DNA from: Mogibacterium sp.
GTDB taxonomy: Bacteria; Bacillota; Clostridia; Peptostreptococcales; Anaerovoracaceae
Assembly (NCBI GenBank): GCA_017510725.1
Contig: JAFWMD010000035.1
Span: 1 to 55,047, forward strand
Reading direction: 5' to 3'
DNA: 55,047 nt
Part shown: positions 33,732-42,039 of the stretch, in pieces
Numbering within the stretch: the first letter of the stretch is position 1
Layout: every line of letters starts with the position of its first letter
Program-made: the position numbers and the translations under genes
The notes under the pieces: model-generated
Seen by the model: only the letters and a program-made list of their open reading frames with translations
The model's database searches: none
What the model was told of the DNA's origin: nothing

Positions 33732-33769
33732 CCGGTAAGAGACATCCGTGAAAGAATGTCTCTTACCGG
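33732..33769 (-). terminator. Strong intra-operon hairpin between msmE and msmF
   Basis: Perfect 14-bp arms (CCGGTAAGAGACAT and ATGTCTCTTACCGG) close a 10-base loop; the minus strand then reads AGAATTTTAT. It probably acts as a partial terminator or as a 3' stabiliser for the binding-protein message. Confidence 0.65.
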
Positions 33770-33815
33770 AAGATAGATCTGATCAGCTAATAAAGCTAAT
33801 AAGATGATTCCGAAA

Positions 33816-35111
33816 TTAGTGCTCTACAGGTGTAACACTCTTCCAGTAATTCTGGATAGCTGTTGCCAGCTCTTCACGTGTGCACTGATCTGCAAGATAC
33901 TTCTGCATCTCAGCACCAAGTACTGAATAGTGGTCATCAGGGGCATAGTCATAGTTTGGAACGAGGTTGCCTGCGTCAGCAAATGTCTTTACAGCCTTAC
34001 CGAGGTCATCGGAGCATGCTACGTCATTGCTCTTGAATGGGGAAACCATTCCGCATGTGTCGGAGATGAATGTCTTTCCTGCATCGCTTGTTACGAGCCA
34101 GTTCAGGAAATCCTTAGCCATCTGCTGCTTCTCTGCGGATGTGTTCTCACTTCCGTCGATGTAGAAGAACTTCGAACCGCCGCCAACGAGCTTACCTGTG
34201 TAGTCATCCTGGAGGTTCTGAGGAACAGGCATCATTCCTGCGCCTCCGATGTAGTCGTGCTTCTTCATCTCAGCGAAATCCCAGTTGCCGCCGAACATGA
34301 ATGCTACTGTTCCCTCAGCGAGTCCCTGCTCAGAAAGGTCTCTCTCTGCAGCGATCGGGCTTGCCTTGTCCTTGTTGTATGCCTTGAGGACATCGAATGT
34401 ATCCATCAGAGAATTGAACTTCTCATCCTTCATGAGGTCAACTTCGCCCTTGTAGAGGCTCTGAACGAATGCTTCAGGATCTTCTCTCTCCTCATATACC
34501 TGCTGGAGATAGTGAGCTCCGAGAGACCAGTCTTCCTTCATAATAGCTACAGGAGCTTCCATGCCGCCCTTTACGAGTTCATCAAGGAGAGCCTTGAATC
34601 CGTCAAGAGTAGTGATGCTGGCAGGATCGAAGTCCTTTCCTGTGATCTTCTTGATACCCTCTGCGTTGTAGATGATGCCTCTGGCCTCGATGCATGAAGG
34701 GAATCCGAGGACCTTACCGTCTACTGAGATGGCATAATCCGTATCAGCAACCCAATCCTGATCGCTCATGTCAACACCGTACTCCTTGGCGAGCGAGTAA
34801 ATGTCCTTAGCGTCAACCATGTTGAGTGTGTACGGATCCTTAGAAGCATACTTAGTAGCGAGGTGAGCGGATACTGTATCCTGCGAGTAATAAACTTCTA
34901 CAGGGACACCTGTCTCCTCTGTGTACTGCTTAGCCAACGCCTCGAACTGATCCTGGATCTCCATCTTCGAGTTGAAGATAGTGAATCCGCCATCAGCGCT
35001 GCTAGCAGCATCACCACTGTCGCTGCCGCCGCCGCCGCATGCTGCCATTGCGAAGATCATCGCAAAGGAAAGCATAGCAACCAACAGCTTCTTCATTGTA
35101 CTTTTCTTCAT
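33816..35111 (-). CDS. msmE: Sugar ABC transporter substrate-binding lipoprotein (MsmE type)
   Basis: 431 residues. Signal peptide with lipobox MAACGGGG, so it is membrane-anchored outside. CUT1 cluster solute-binding fold: LAKQYTEETGVPVEVYY, GTVAFMFGGNWDFAEM, and GGGSKFFYIDGSENT are typical positions. AGGAGG lies six bases before the ATG. With GH36, GH32 and GH13 enzymes in the locus, the ligand is probably raffinose, stachyose or an isomalto-oligosaccharide. Position after a long untranslated leader suggests regulation at the RNA level. Confidence 0.9.
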   Translation of the reverse strand: MKKSTMKKLLVAMLSFAMIFAMAACGGGGSDSGDAASSADGGFTIFNSKMEIQDQFEALAKQYTEETGVPVEVYYSQDTVSAHLATKYASKDPYTLNMVDAKDIYSLAKEYGVDMSDQDWVADTDYAISVDGKVLGFPSCIEARGIIYNAEGIKKITGKDFDPASITTLDGFKALLDELVKGGMEAPVAIMKEDWSLGAHYLQQVYEEREDPEAFVQSLYKGEVDLMKDEKFNSLMDTFDVLKAYNKDKASPIAAERDLSEQGLAEGTVAFMFGGNWDFAEMKKHDYIGGAGMMPVPQNLQDDYTGKLVGGGSKFFYIDGSENTSAEKQQMAKDFLNWLVTSDAGKTFISDTCGMVSPFKSNDVACSDDLGKAVKTFADAGNLVPNYDYAPDDHYSVLGAEMQKYLADQCTREELATAIQNYWKSVTPVEH

Positions 35112-35575
35112 ATTATTCCTCCTATAAAAACTAAAAACAACTTATTTCCGACACCACAGGGTAGATGGTTTAACCGTCAGCAGTTCCTATGTAATTACCA
35201 CAGGCACCGTGTTATGCGGCGCCGGGATATCGGAGAAGCAGCTGCTTTTCCCCGATACGTCCCCAGTCTCATCGTTCCGGTCGAATCGGTATTGAAATAA
35301 CGCTCCGGTCCCGAACAGGGCATCCGTTATGATGTCGACTTTCAACGGATGAACCGTTGGTTTCAGAACACAAAGCAAATCCCAATCAGTTAAAATGTGT
35401 ATGCACTCACAGCTCACACCTTAAGAAAAAAAATGCAGGATAGGCTTTCTTTTATGAACGGGCTTATAGTACCTGATGATTTTGCAGATAATTACTCCCG
35501 ATTTAAGTTTCTCCTGTCCTGCTTCTCTTATATTACGTTATTACCAAATATATGTAATAAATATTACATATTAAC
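35112..35575 (-). other. Leader region of about 460 nt before msmE
   Basis: Between the predicted start near 35575 and the msmE ATG there is no credible gene. A 76-codon frame (35417-35187) is present but lacks a ribosome site. Hairpins seen: TATCGGGG / CTCCGATA with inner AAGC / GCTT (35228-35257) and CAACGG / CCGTTG (35343-35359). It may be an untranslated regulatory leader or a relic of a lost gene. Confidence 0.45.
35550..35571. promoter_or_regulatory. 22-bp palindromic operator candidate at the sugar operon start
   Basis: Arms ATATGTAATA and TATTACATAT are perfect and separated by AA. The site begins about 10 bases past the -10 box and covers the transcription start. GT and AC spaced symmetrically fit GntR-type operators, and two GntR genes lie in the window; LacI is another option. 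Confidence 0.6.
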
Positions 35576-35581
35576 AAAAAG

Positions 35582-35611
35582 AATATACCAATTTTTAAGC
35601 CTCTATGTCAA
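35582..35611 (-). promoter_or_regulatory. Promoter of the sugar ABC operon
   Basis: Minus strand TTGACA (35611-35606), 18 bases, TATATT (35587-35582). The -35 is perfect and the -10 differs in one base from TATAAT. It lies about 470 bases before msmE and just after the end of the GH13 gene. Confidence 0.65.
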
Positions 35612-35645
35612 CAAATACACCTCTTTGCTTAATTAAAATACATTT

Positions 35646-37250
35646 TTAACATATCATTTTTGCGACAGCGCATTCATATGGACGGTATAGGCCATCTGAA
35701 GTTTTTCTCTCCAGGTTGGCAAGAACGGGCTCCTCGCAGTCAGAAGGAAGTTCAATGACCTGCTCTTTCCCAAAATTGCAAATAACCATCCATTTTTCAT
35801 CGTTCAGCGACCTTATATAGGCAAAGAATTCATCCTCAGGTTTTGATATCACTTCAACATTTCCATCGCGGAGCACATCGTTTCCGGCACGCAGCTTCAG
35901 CAGTTCCTGATAAAACCTGTATACGGATTTTTTGGAGTTAAGGTCATTCTTTACATTTATTTCTTTTGCCCGTGAATGATTTATGAGCCATGGTTCACAG
36001 CCGTCATCTGTGAAGCCGCAGTTTTTGCTGTCGTCCCACGCCATAGGATGGCGCGCATTATCACGGCTTCCGAAATTCACCTTTTCAAGAGCCTCTTCCT
36101 CGCTGAGTGTTCTGCGGTATTTACGATAAGCTCCGAGGCACTCAACATCATCGAAGTCATCAATACTGTCATAATGAGCAGCAGGCATTCCTATTTCCTG
36201 CCCCTGATAGATGAACGGAACACCCTTCAGCAGGTAAAGCATGGTCGCTATGCAAGTGGCAGACTCATACCTTAGTTCCCTGTCATTGCCTATACGTGAA
36301 ATCATCTGCGGCTGGTCGTGATTTTCTATAAACAGGCTGTAAAGCAGATCCCTTTTGTCGGTCTCGTTCTGCCAGTACACAAGATAATCTCTTAAAGCCC
36401 TCAGGCCTTCATCTTTCGGAGTGAATTTATCAGAACGGCCGCATTCCATATGGTCAAAAATGAAGAGCGTTGAAAGCTCGTTGCGATCATGAGCACAGTG
36501 AAGTACTATATCATCTATCTCGTTGGTATGGCCTTCTCCGACCGTAAACAGATGTGCCGTTTTTTCACGGCCGAAAAGCGCGCGTATGTATTCATGAAGG
36601 CGCGGCCCCAGTCCATTCCGGTCGTTTGGAAGATCTTTTGATATGCAGTCTATGACATCTATCCTAAATCCATCGCAGCCCTTATCGACCCAGAAGTCGA
36701 CTACATCCTGCATCGCCTTTACAACAGCCGGATTCTCCCAGTTAAGGTCAGCCTGTCCCACAGCAAATGTATGCAGGTAATACTGCCCCCGCATCTCATC
36801 ATACTGCCAGGCACTTCCCCCGAACGATGATTCCCAGTCGTTTGGAGGCACATCAAACCAATAATAGAAGTCGCTGTACGGGTTATCTTTTCCCTTTCTG
36901 GATTCCCGGAACCATACATGATCAGTCGACGTATGATTAGGCACCAGATCAAGGATGAGTTTCATACTGCGCTTATGCAGTTCATCTATCAACTGATCCA
37001 TGTCAGCCATAGTACCGAATTCATCCATTATGTCGCAGTAATCCGCAACATCGTAACCGTTGTCTTCATTGGGGCTCTTGAAGCACGGACAGAGCCATAC
37101 TGCGTTTGCTCCGAGTTCCTTTATGTAGTCGAGCTTGCTGATTACTCCCTGAAGATCACCTATGCCGTCGCCATTGCTGTCCATGAAGCTGCGCGGATAT
37201 ATCTGGTAGATGACCCATTTCGTAAAATCACTGTATTTGCTGCAAAGCAT
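35646..37250 (-). CDS. Oligo-1,6-glucosidase / dextran glucosidase-like GH13
   Basis: 534 residues. GH13 motifs: YQIYPRSFMDSNGDGIGDL at the N-terminus, DLVPNHTS, nucleophile Asp in GCDGFRIDVIDCISKD, acid/base Glu in FTVGEGHTNEI, third Asp in FIENHDQPQ. This pattern is of the oligo-1,6-glucosidase/DexB/alpha-glucosidase group; the exact linkage cannot be read safely. No signal peptide. It ends the galK-galT-esterase-GH13 series and lies 12 bases after the esterase gene, so it is probably co-transcribed with the galactose genes. Confidence 0.87.
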   Translation of the reverse strand: MLCSKYSDFTKWVIYQIYPRSFMDSNGDGIGDLQGVISKLDYIKELGANAVWLCPCFKSPNEDNGYDVADYCDIMDEFGTMADMDQLIDELHKRSMKLILDLVPNHTSTDHVWFRESRKGKDNPYSDFYYWFDVPPNDWESSFGGSAWQYDEMRGQYYLHTFAVGQADLNWENPAVVKAMQDVVDFWVDKGCDGFRIDVIDCISKDLPNDRNGLGPRLHEYIRALFGREKTAHLFTVGEGHTNEIDDIVLHCAHDRNELSTLFIFDHMECGRSDKFTPKDEGLRALRDYLVYWQNETDKRDLLYSLFIENHDQPQMISRIGNDRELRYESATCIATMLYLLKGVPFIYQGQEIGMPAAHYDSIDDFDDVECLGAYRKYRRTLSEEEALEKVNFGSRDNARHPMAWDDSKNCGFTDDGCEPWLINHSRAKEINVKNDLNSKKSVYRFYQELLKLRAGNDVLRDGNVEVISKPEDEFFAYIRSLNDEKWMVICNFGKEQVIELPSDCEEPVLANLERKTSDGLYRPYECAVAKMIC

Positions 37251-37262
37251 TATTCCATCCCC

Positions 37263-38060
37263 TTATCTGTTAAGTACGGTTTTCAGTCCTCTGTCGATAT
37301 ATTCATTCCAGAACTGCCAGGTATGTCTTCCCGGTCCCTCTTCATAGAAGAAATCAGCCTTTTCTTTCTTCAGGAAATCGCGGAACGTGCGGTTGCTTTC
37401 AAGCAGGTTGTCGTCAACACCTATTGCAAGGTATATGAACGGCGCCTTCTTGCCCTGCTTTTTGATTTTTTTGTAAAGCACTTCGGGATTCATATCGGAT
37501 TTGATCAGCTTTGAAGGACTTCCGAACAGTTCTTTCCTGAACTCCTTAGGGAGCACGCTGCCGACTTCCGAGTCAGGCTTTTTCGCAACATCTCTTACGA
37601 CCAAAGCTGATGAAAGTGCTATACATGCGCTGAACTTATCAGGGTATGTAAGTGCCGTGTGAAGTGAACCGTATCCGCCCATCGAGAGACCGCCTATCAT
37701 GGTGTTTTCTCTTTCCATCTTAATTCCGAATGTCTTCTGTATGTATTCAGGAAGCTCTTCCGCGATAAACTCGCAGTAGTTTCTCCCTTTATATCCCTGA
37801 TCCAGGTAGAAAGAGTTTCCGGTTGTTGGCATAAATATATTCAGGTTGTACTGTATGGCCATCAGCTGCGCCACACCACCGTATAGCCAGTCTGTATCAG
37901 TACCGGTAAGACCGTGCAGCAATATGAGATTCATCGGATCTCTGTCATAATACTTAAGGTCAAAAACTTCCTCCATCGCTACATCGTTAGGCAGCACAAA
38001 GCTGAAGTTTGCATGCTGCATAATTGATTCTGCGTGGAATTCCATTCTTCCGCTTGCCAT
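37263..38060 (-). CDS. Esterase D/EstA-like alpha/beta hydrolase
   Basis: 265 residues, similar to tributyrin esterase EstA and esterase-D-type serine hydrolases. Nucleophile Ser in GGLSMGGYGSL, Asp in IGVDDNLLES, His in GPGRHTWQFW; the oxyanion stretch is LLHGLTGTDTDW. No signal peptide. In a sugar operon it probably removes acetyl or other acyl groups from imported oligosaccharides, an inference from context. A ribosome site (AGGAGG) lies ten bases before the ATG. Confidence 0.8.
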   Translation of the reverse strand: MASGRMEFHAESIMQHANFSFVLPNDVAMEEVFDLKYYDRDPMNLILLHGLTGTDTDWLYGGVAQLMAIQYNLNIFMPTTGNSFYLDQGYKGRNYCEFIAEELPEYIQKTFGIKMERENTMIGGLSMGGYGSLHTALTYPDKFSACIALSSALVVRDVAKKPDSEVGSVLPKEFRKELFGSPSKLIKSDMNPEVLYKKIKKQGKKAPFIYLAIGVDDNLLESNRTFRDFLKKEKADFFYEEGPGRHTWQFWNEYIDRGLKTVLNR

Positions 38061-38083
38061 CTTCTCTTTTCCTCCTTGATTCC

Positions 38084-39592
38084 CTATATGTCACGGCCGG
38101 CAAGGCAGTCGATAAATCTTTCGAATGCCGCTCTTCCTTCTTCCGTTCTCTTGAACACGCCTGCATCTTCGAGTACTCCCGCGAACACTTTTCCTACTTC
38201 ATTTTGCAGTATATCTCCTGCATTCCCGGCATTCATTTCCGGATGCTCCGCTTTGACCGCTTCAGCCCATTCAGCATGCGATGCTGTCGCAGGATCTTCC
38301 GTAAGATCTTTGCCTTCCAGAATTCCTTTCTCTACAGCTGCCAGCTCACCCTTGAGCCTTGCAGGCAGAACAGCCAGTCCCATAACCTCTATAAGTCCGA
38401 TGTTCTCCTTCTTGATATGATGTTTTTCTGCATGCGGGTGGAAAACACCCAGAGGGTTCTCTTCTGTTGTTATGTTGTTGCGCAGTACGAGATCAAGCTC
38501 ATAGGCATCACCCCTTCTGCGGGCAATCGGTGTTATTGTTGAGTGCTTCTCTCCGTCTGTCTCATGGAAGATGAACGCATCAGGATCATCATAGACGCGC
38601 CACTTATTAAGTATCAGCTCAGCAAGGTCGATCATCCTCTCCCTGTCCGTGCCTTTGAGACGGATGACAGACATCGGCCATTTTACTATACCCGCTTCTA
38701 TATCTTCATAGCCCGGTACTGTGAATGATGTTTCGACTTCTGCCCGCGCCATGGCGAACTCGTAATTGCCTCCCTGATAATGATCGTGGCTCAGAACGCT
38801 TCCGCCAACTATAGGGAGGTCAGCGTTCGATCCCACAAAATAGTGAGGGAATACTGTTACGAAACCGAGCAGATTGGTAAATGCCTGCCTGTCTATGTGC
38901 ATAGGTATATGCCTTCTGTTGAACACGATGCAGTGCTCGTTGTAATAAACGTAAGGACTGTACTGCAGGAAGAAGTCCTGCCCTCCCAGCTCAATCGGTA
39001 TGATACGGTGATTCTGTCTTGCAGGATGATCGAGCCTCCCGGCATAGCCCTCATTCTCGGCACAGAGAAGGCACTTCGGATATCCCGAAGCCTTTACTTT
39101 ACCTGCAGCAGCTATTGCCTTAGGATCTTTCTCCGGTTTGGACAGATTTATCGTGATATCCAGCGTTCCGTACTCTGTATCTACAGTCCACTTGCGGTCC
39201 TTTGCGATACGGTCTCTTCTGATGTAATTCGTATCTCCTGAAAACTCATAGTACCAGTCAGTCGCCTCTTTCGGCGAATTTTCATATTTTTTGTAAAACG
39301 CCTCCGTGATCTCTGACGGTCTCGGCATCAGCAGTCCCATGAGCTCTGTATCGAAAAGATCGCGGTATGTTGCAGAATTGCCTTCAATTACACCATGCTC
39401 ATAAGCATAGTCACATATGCCATCCAGTATCTGCTGTATCTGCGGGAGTTCCCCTTCTATATCAACCAGGCCGTCGAAGCCGTCCATGCGCAGGGCTTCA
39501 AGTATCCTGTTTGATGCCCAGATCCGGTCTGAGTCTTCCATCCATTTTTTCCTTACAGCGTATTCAATGAGTTGTGATATCAGCAGCTCCAT
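38084..39592 (-). CDS. galT: UDP-glucose--hexose-1-phosphate uridylyltransferase, Firmicute type
   Basis: 502 residues, the longer GalT type of Gram-positives. It exchanges galactose-1-phosphate and UDP-glucose in the Leloir pathway. Seen: GQDFFLQYSPYVYYNEHCIV, LSHDHYQGGNYEFAM, and the late HPHAEKHHIKKENIGLIE. Start ATG 39592 with AGGAGG. It follows galK by 38 bases. GalE and GalM are not in the window, so epimerase must lie elsewhere. Confidence 0.94.
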   Translation of the reverse strand: MELLISQLIEYAVRKKWMEDSDRIWASNRILEALRMDGFDGLVDIEGELPQIQQILDGICDYAYEHGVIEGNSATYRDLFDTELMGLLMPRPSEITEAFYKKYENSPKEATDWYYEFSGDTNYIRRDRIAKDRKWTVDTEYGTLDITINLSKPEKDPKAIAAAGKVKASGYPKCLLCAENEGYAGRLDHPARQNHRIIPIELGGQDFFLQYSPYVYYNEHCIVFNRRHIPMHIDRQAFTNLLGFVTVFPHYFVGSNADLPIVGGSVLSHDHYQGGNYEFAMARAEVETSFTVPGYEDIEAGIVKWPMSVIRLKGTDRERMIDLAELILNKWRVYDDPDAFIFHETDGEKHSTITPIARRRGDAYELDLVLRNNITTEENPLGVFHPHAEKHHIKKENIGLIEVMGLAVLPARLKGELAAVEKGILEGKDLTEDPATASHAEWAEAVKAEHPEMNAGNAGDILQNEVGKVFAGVLEDAGVFKRTEEGRAAFERFIDCLAGRDI

Positions 39593-39630
39593 TTTGATCC
39601 TCCTGCTTTATCATAATTGCCTGTGTTTTA

Positions 39631-40926
39631 TCAGTCTATAAGTGTGCATCCGCCGACCGGGCGTATGTATGTGACTCTGCAGGCTCCTTCGCCGAGTACT
39701 GAGTCCATTCCTCTCCTGAATTCATCCACCATGTCGAGCGGTACAAAGGCCTGTATTGTGCCTGCGAATCCGCCGCCATGTACTCTGCGCGCGCCGCGTC
39801 CCGCAAGATAGTAGCCCGCCATGGCCAGTGAAAGTGCGACCGGCTGGTCCGCAGGGTCCCTGTATGTGGCTACATTCTGAAGATACATATATGATGAATG
39901 TCCCGAGCTGCTGACCAGTTTGAGGAACTTATCAAACTCATGTTTTTCAAGAGCCTCTACCTGCTGCTCAACACGATTGCAGTCCGTGAAATAGTGTATC
40001 GCGCGCATCACGGCACGGTCTCCCAGCTGCTTTCTGAGTTTCGCGATTGAGCTGTAGAATTCCTTTTCGTCTACCTCGCAGAGGACTTCCTTGCCAAATG
40101 CCTGAGCTACAGACTTCATCTCTGCAGGGACTGCCGCATAGTCTCCTGTGAGGTCAGCGTGATCAGCTCCTGTATCTATTATGCAGAGCGCATATCCGGC
40201 TGACGCAAAGTCGAAATCGACCGAGTGATACTGCGGATTCTCCTTATCCTGAAAATCTATGGCCACTATGCCTCCGAGCGCACATCCCATCTGGTCGAGC
40301 AGGCCTGATGGTTTACCAAAATATACATTCTCAGCATACTGACCGATCTTTGCGATCTCTGCAAGAGGAATGCTGTTGGCACAGAACAGTCCGTTGACCG
40401 TAACGCCTATCAGAACTTCGAAGCATGCTGAGGATGAAAGGCCCGATCCGCCCGGAACATCAGAAGTGACATAGGCATCAAAGCCTTTGACTTCATAACC
40501 TCTCGACGATATGGCAGCCAGAGTACCGCGTATTATTGCCTTTGTCGTATTCTCTTCTTCCTTTACAGGTTCGAGATTACTGATATCCACCGTTGTAAGG
40601 CCGTAGCCCTCCGAGTAGATGCGCACAACACTGCTTCCGTTAGGTGCAGCACAGGCTATTGCATCCAGGTCCACTGAACCGGTGAGTACCTTGCCTCTCT
40701 GGTGATCTGTATGATTGCCGCCTATTTCGGTGCGTCCCGGTGCGCTGTAAACAGAAACTTCGGTATTCTCAGATGCATCGAACTCCTTCATGAATCCGTC
40801 AAGGACCCTGACGATCCTGTCTCTGTAAGGTCCAAGCATATCAACGGGACGGCAGTAGAGACTTCTGAGCATCATGTCATAACTGCCTGCAGAAAGTGAT
40901 GTTTTGATAGATGTGATTGATCGCAT
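39631..40926 (-). CDS. galK: Galactokinase
   Basis: 431 residues, GHMP kinase. Motifs: PGRTEIGGNHTDHQRG (galactose site), VTSDVPGGSGLSSSACFE (ATP-binding loop), and VHGGGFAGTIQAF near the C-terminus. It phosphorylates galactose freed by the GH36 enzyme. AAGGAG lies before the ATG. Only 30 bases separate it from the nuclease gene upstream, with no terminator in between, so galactose genes may be read partly from the xpaC-telA promoter. Confidence 0.94.
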   Translation of the reverse strand: MRSITSIKTSLSAGSYDMMLRSLYCRPVDMLGPYRDRIVRVLDGFMKEFDASENTEVSVYSAPGRTEIGGNHTDHQRGKVLTGSVDLDAIACAAPNGSSVVRIYSEGYGLTTVDISNLEPVKEEENTTKAIIRGTLAAISSRGYEVKGFDAYVTSDVPGGSGLSSSACFEVLIGVTVNGLFCANSIPLAEIAKIGQYAENVYFGKPSGLLDQMGCALGGIVAIDFQDKENPQYHSVDFDFASAGYALCIIDTGADHADLTGDYAAVPAEMKSVAQAFGKEVLCEVDEKEFYSSIAKLRKQLGDRAVMRAIHYFTDCNRVEQQVEALEKHEFDKFLKLVSSSGHSSYMYLQNVATYRDPADQPVALSLAMAGYYLAGRGARRVHGGGFAGTIQAFVPLDMVDEFRRGMDSVLGEGACRVTYIRPVGGCTLID

Positions 40927-40956
40927 AGTACATGCTCCTTTGTAGTAATTTATTTT

Positions 40957-42036
40957 TTATGGCTCGCAGGCGCCGCACGGTGTATATCCCTGGGATGTCA
41001 GTTCCGTTCGTGTCGCTGTAACTGTCTTTTTATTATGCTCCGACATTTCTTTTACTCCGTCGCATGTCGGGTAGTGGAACACTCCGGAGCGTGTATTTAT
41101 AACGTATACTCTTGCATCCTGAGCTGCCTGTTCTTCTGTCGTCACGATGCCCGTTTTATAATCGATTTCGGCATTCGGCGTCACGTTGAAGCAATAGACA
41201 TTGAAGGATATCCCTTCGCCCTTGTCCTCTACCGACCACGCAGTCATCTGCACGCCTCTTGCGACAAGCTCATTACCGGTGAACCACGGTTTCACATAGT
41301 ACAGCACGTGATTACCCGTATTCCATATGTAATGCTCGACTTCCTCCTCAAGGGGTCTCATACCGTCGTAATTGAGGTAATGCGTTCCGGTGATCAGATT
41401 TGACGGATTGGCATTCTCAGCCGAAAGCGCCCACGCTATGAGGTGGCAGCGTTCCCAGTTCTGGGCCTTTGCCCAGCCCGAAGGATGCATGGATGAGATG
41501 TCTCCGCGCTCCTGCCCGTCCTGAGGCATGGTCTCCTCTCCGAGCAGGCCGTAGGCGCATGTGCATCTCCCCTTGTCATCAAGGCTGCCATAGTATTCGT
41601 ATGGCGTAAGCTTGTTTGAATCTACAGTTCCGAAGAGATTGCCCTTCGTTTTCCAGTCACCGCCATCCTTTATGAGACCGCCCCGTTCGTAAACGTCATC
41701 CGGGAATGCAGGGACTCCATCGCTCACTTTCACGTAGTTCTGTCCGTTGTACTCCGGGAGAGATGCAGGATCGATATCTGAAGCTGTATCCCATTCAGCG
41801 GCTTTTATACCGCTGTTTTTATCATCGCTGTTTTCGCCGGTGCTTTCGCTGCCGTTCTCCTGATCGATGGCCTCATATCCGAGCCTGTGCATCAGCGAAT
41901 CCCTTGCGTTCTTCACCAACGGCGCATCAGACATTATAAAGAACGCTGCTGCGATCAGAATTACGAGCAATAGAGCAAGAGCCGGTCTCCGCCGGCTCCT
42001 GTCCCCTGTATTTTTATTCTGACTTTCTTTTGCCAT
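40957..42036 (-). CDS. Membrane-anchored DNA/RNA non-specific endonuclease
   Basis: 359 residues. One N-terminal membrane helix (ALALLLVILIAAAFFIM), an acidic spacer, then a beta-beta-alpha-metal nuclease domain: the catalytic His lies in WERCHLIAWALS, a variant of the DRGH motif, and the metal Asn in THYLNYDGMRPLEEEVE. The C-terminal 45 residues form an Ada-like zinc module (FHYPTCDGV ... GYTPCGACEP). It is probably exported and degrades extracellular DNA, as for EndA-type nucleases. It starts 3 bases after telA. Confidence 0.82.
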   Translation of the reverse strand: MAKESQNKNTGDRSRRRPALALLLVILIAAAFFIMSDAPLVKNARDSLMHRLGYEAIDQENGSESTGENSDDKNSGIKAAEWDTASDIDPASLPEYNGQNYVKVSDGVPAFPDDVYERGGLIKDGGDWKTKGNLFGTVDSNKLTPYEYYGSLDDKGRCTCAYGLLGEETMPQDGQERGDISSMHPSGWAKAQNWERCHLIAWALSAENANPSNLITGTHYLNYDGMRPLEEEVEHYIWNTGNHVLYYVKPWFTGNELVARGVQMTAWSVEDKGEGISFNVYCFNVTPNAEIDYKTGIVTTEEQAAQDARVYVINTRSGVFHYPTCDGVKEMSEHNKKTVTATRTELTSQGYTPCGACEP

Positions 42037-42039
42037 TCT

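Noticed and set aside
35187-35417. 76-codon minus-strand ORF in the msmE leader
   Set aside because: No ribosome site, cysteine-rich unrecognisable sequence and strong hairpins inside it; kept only as part of the leader.
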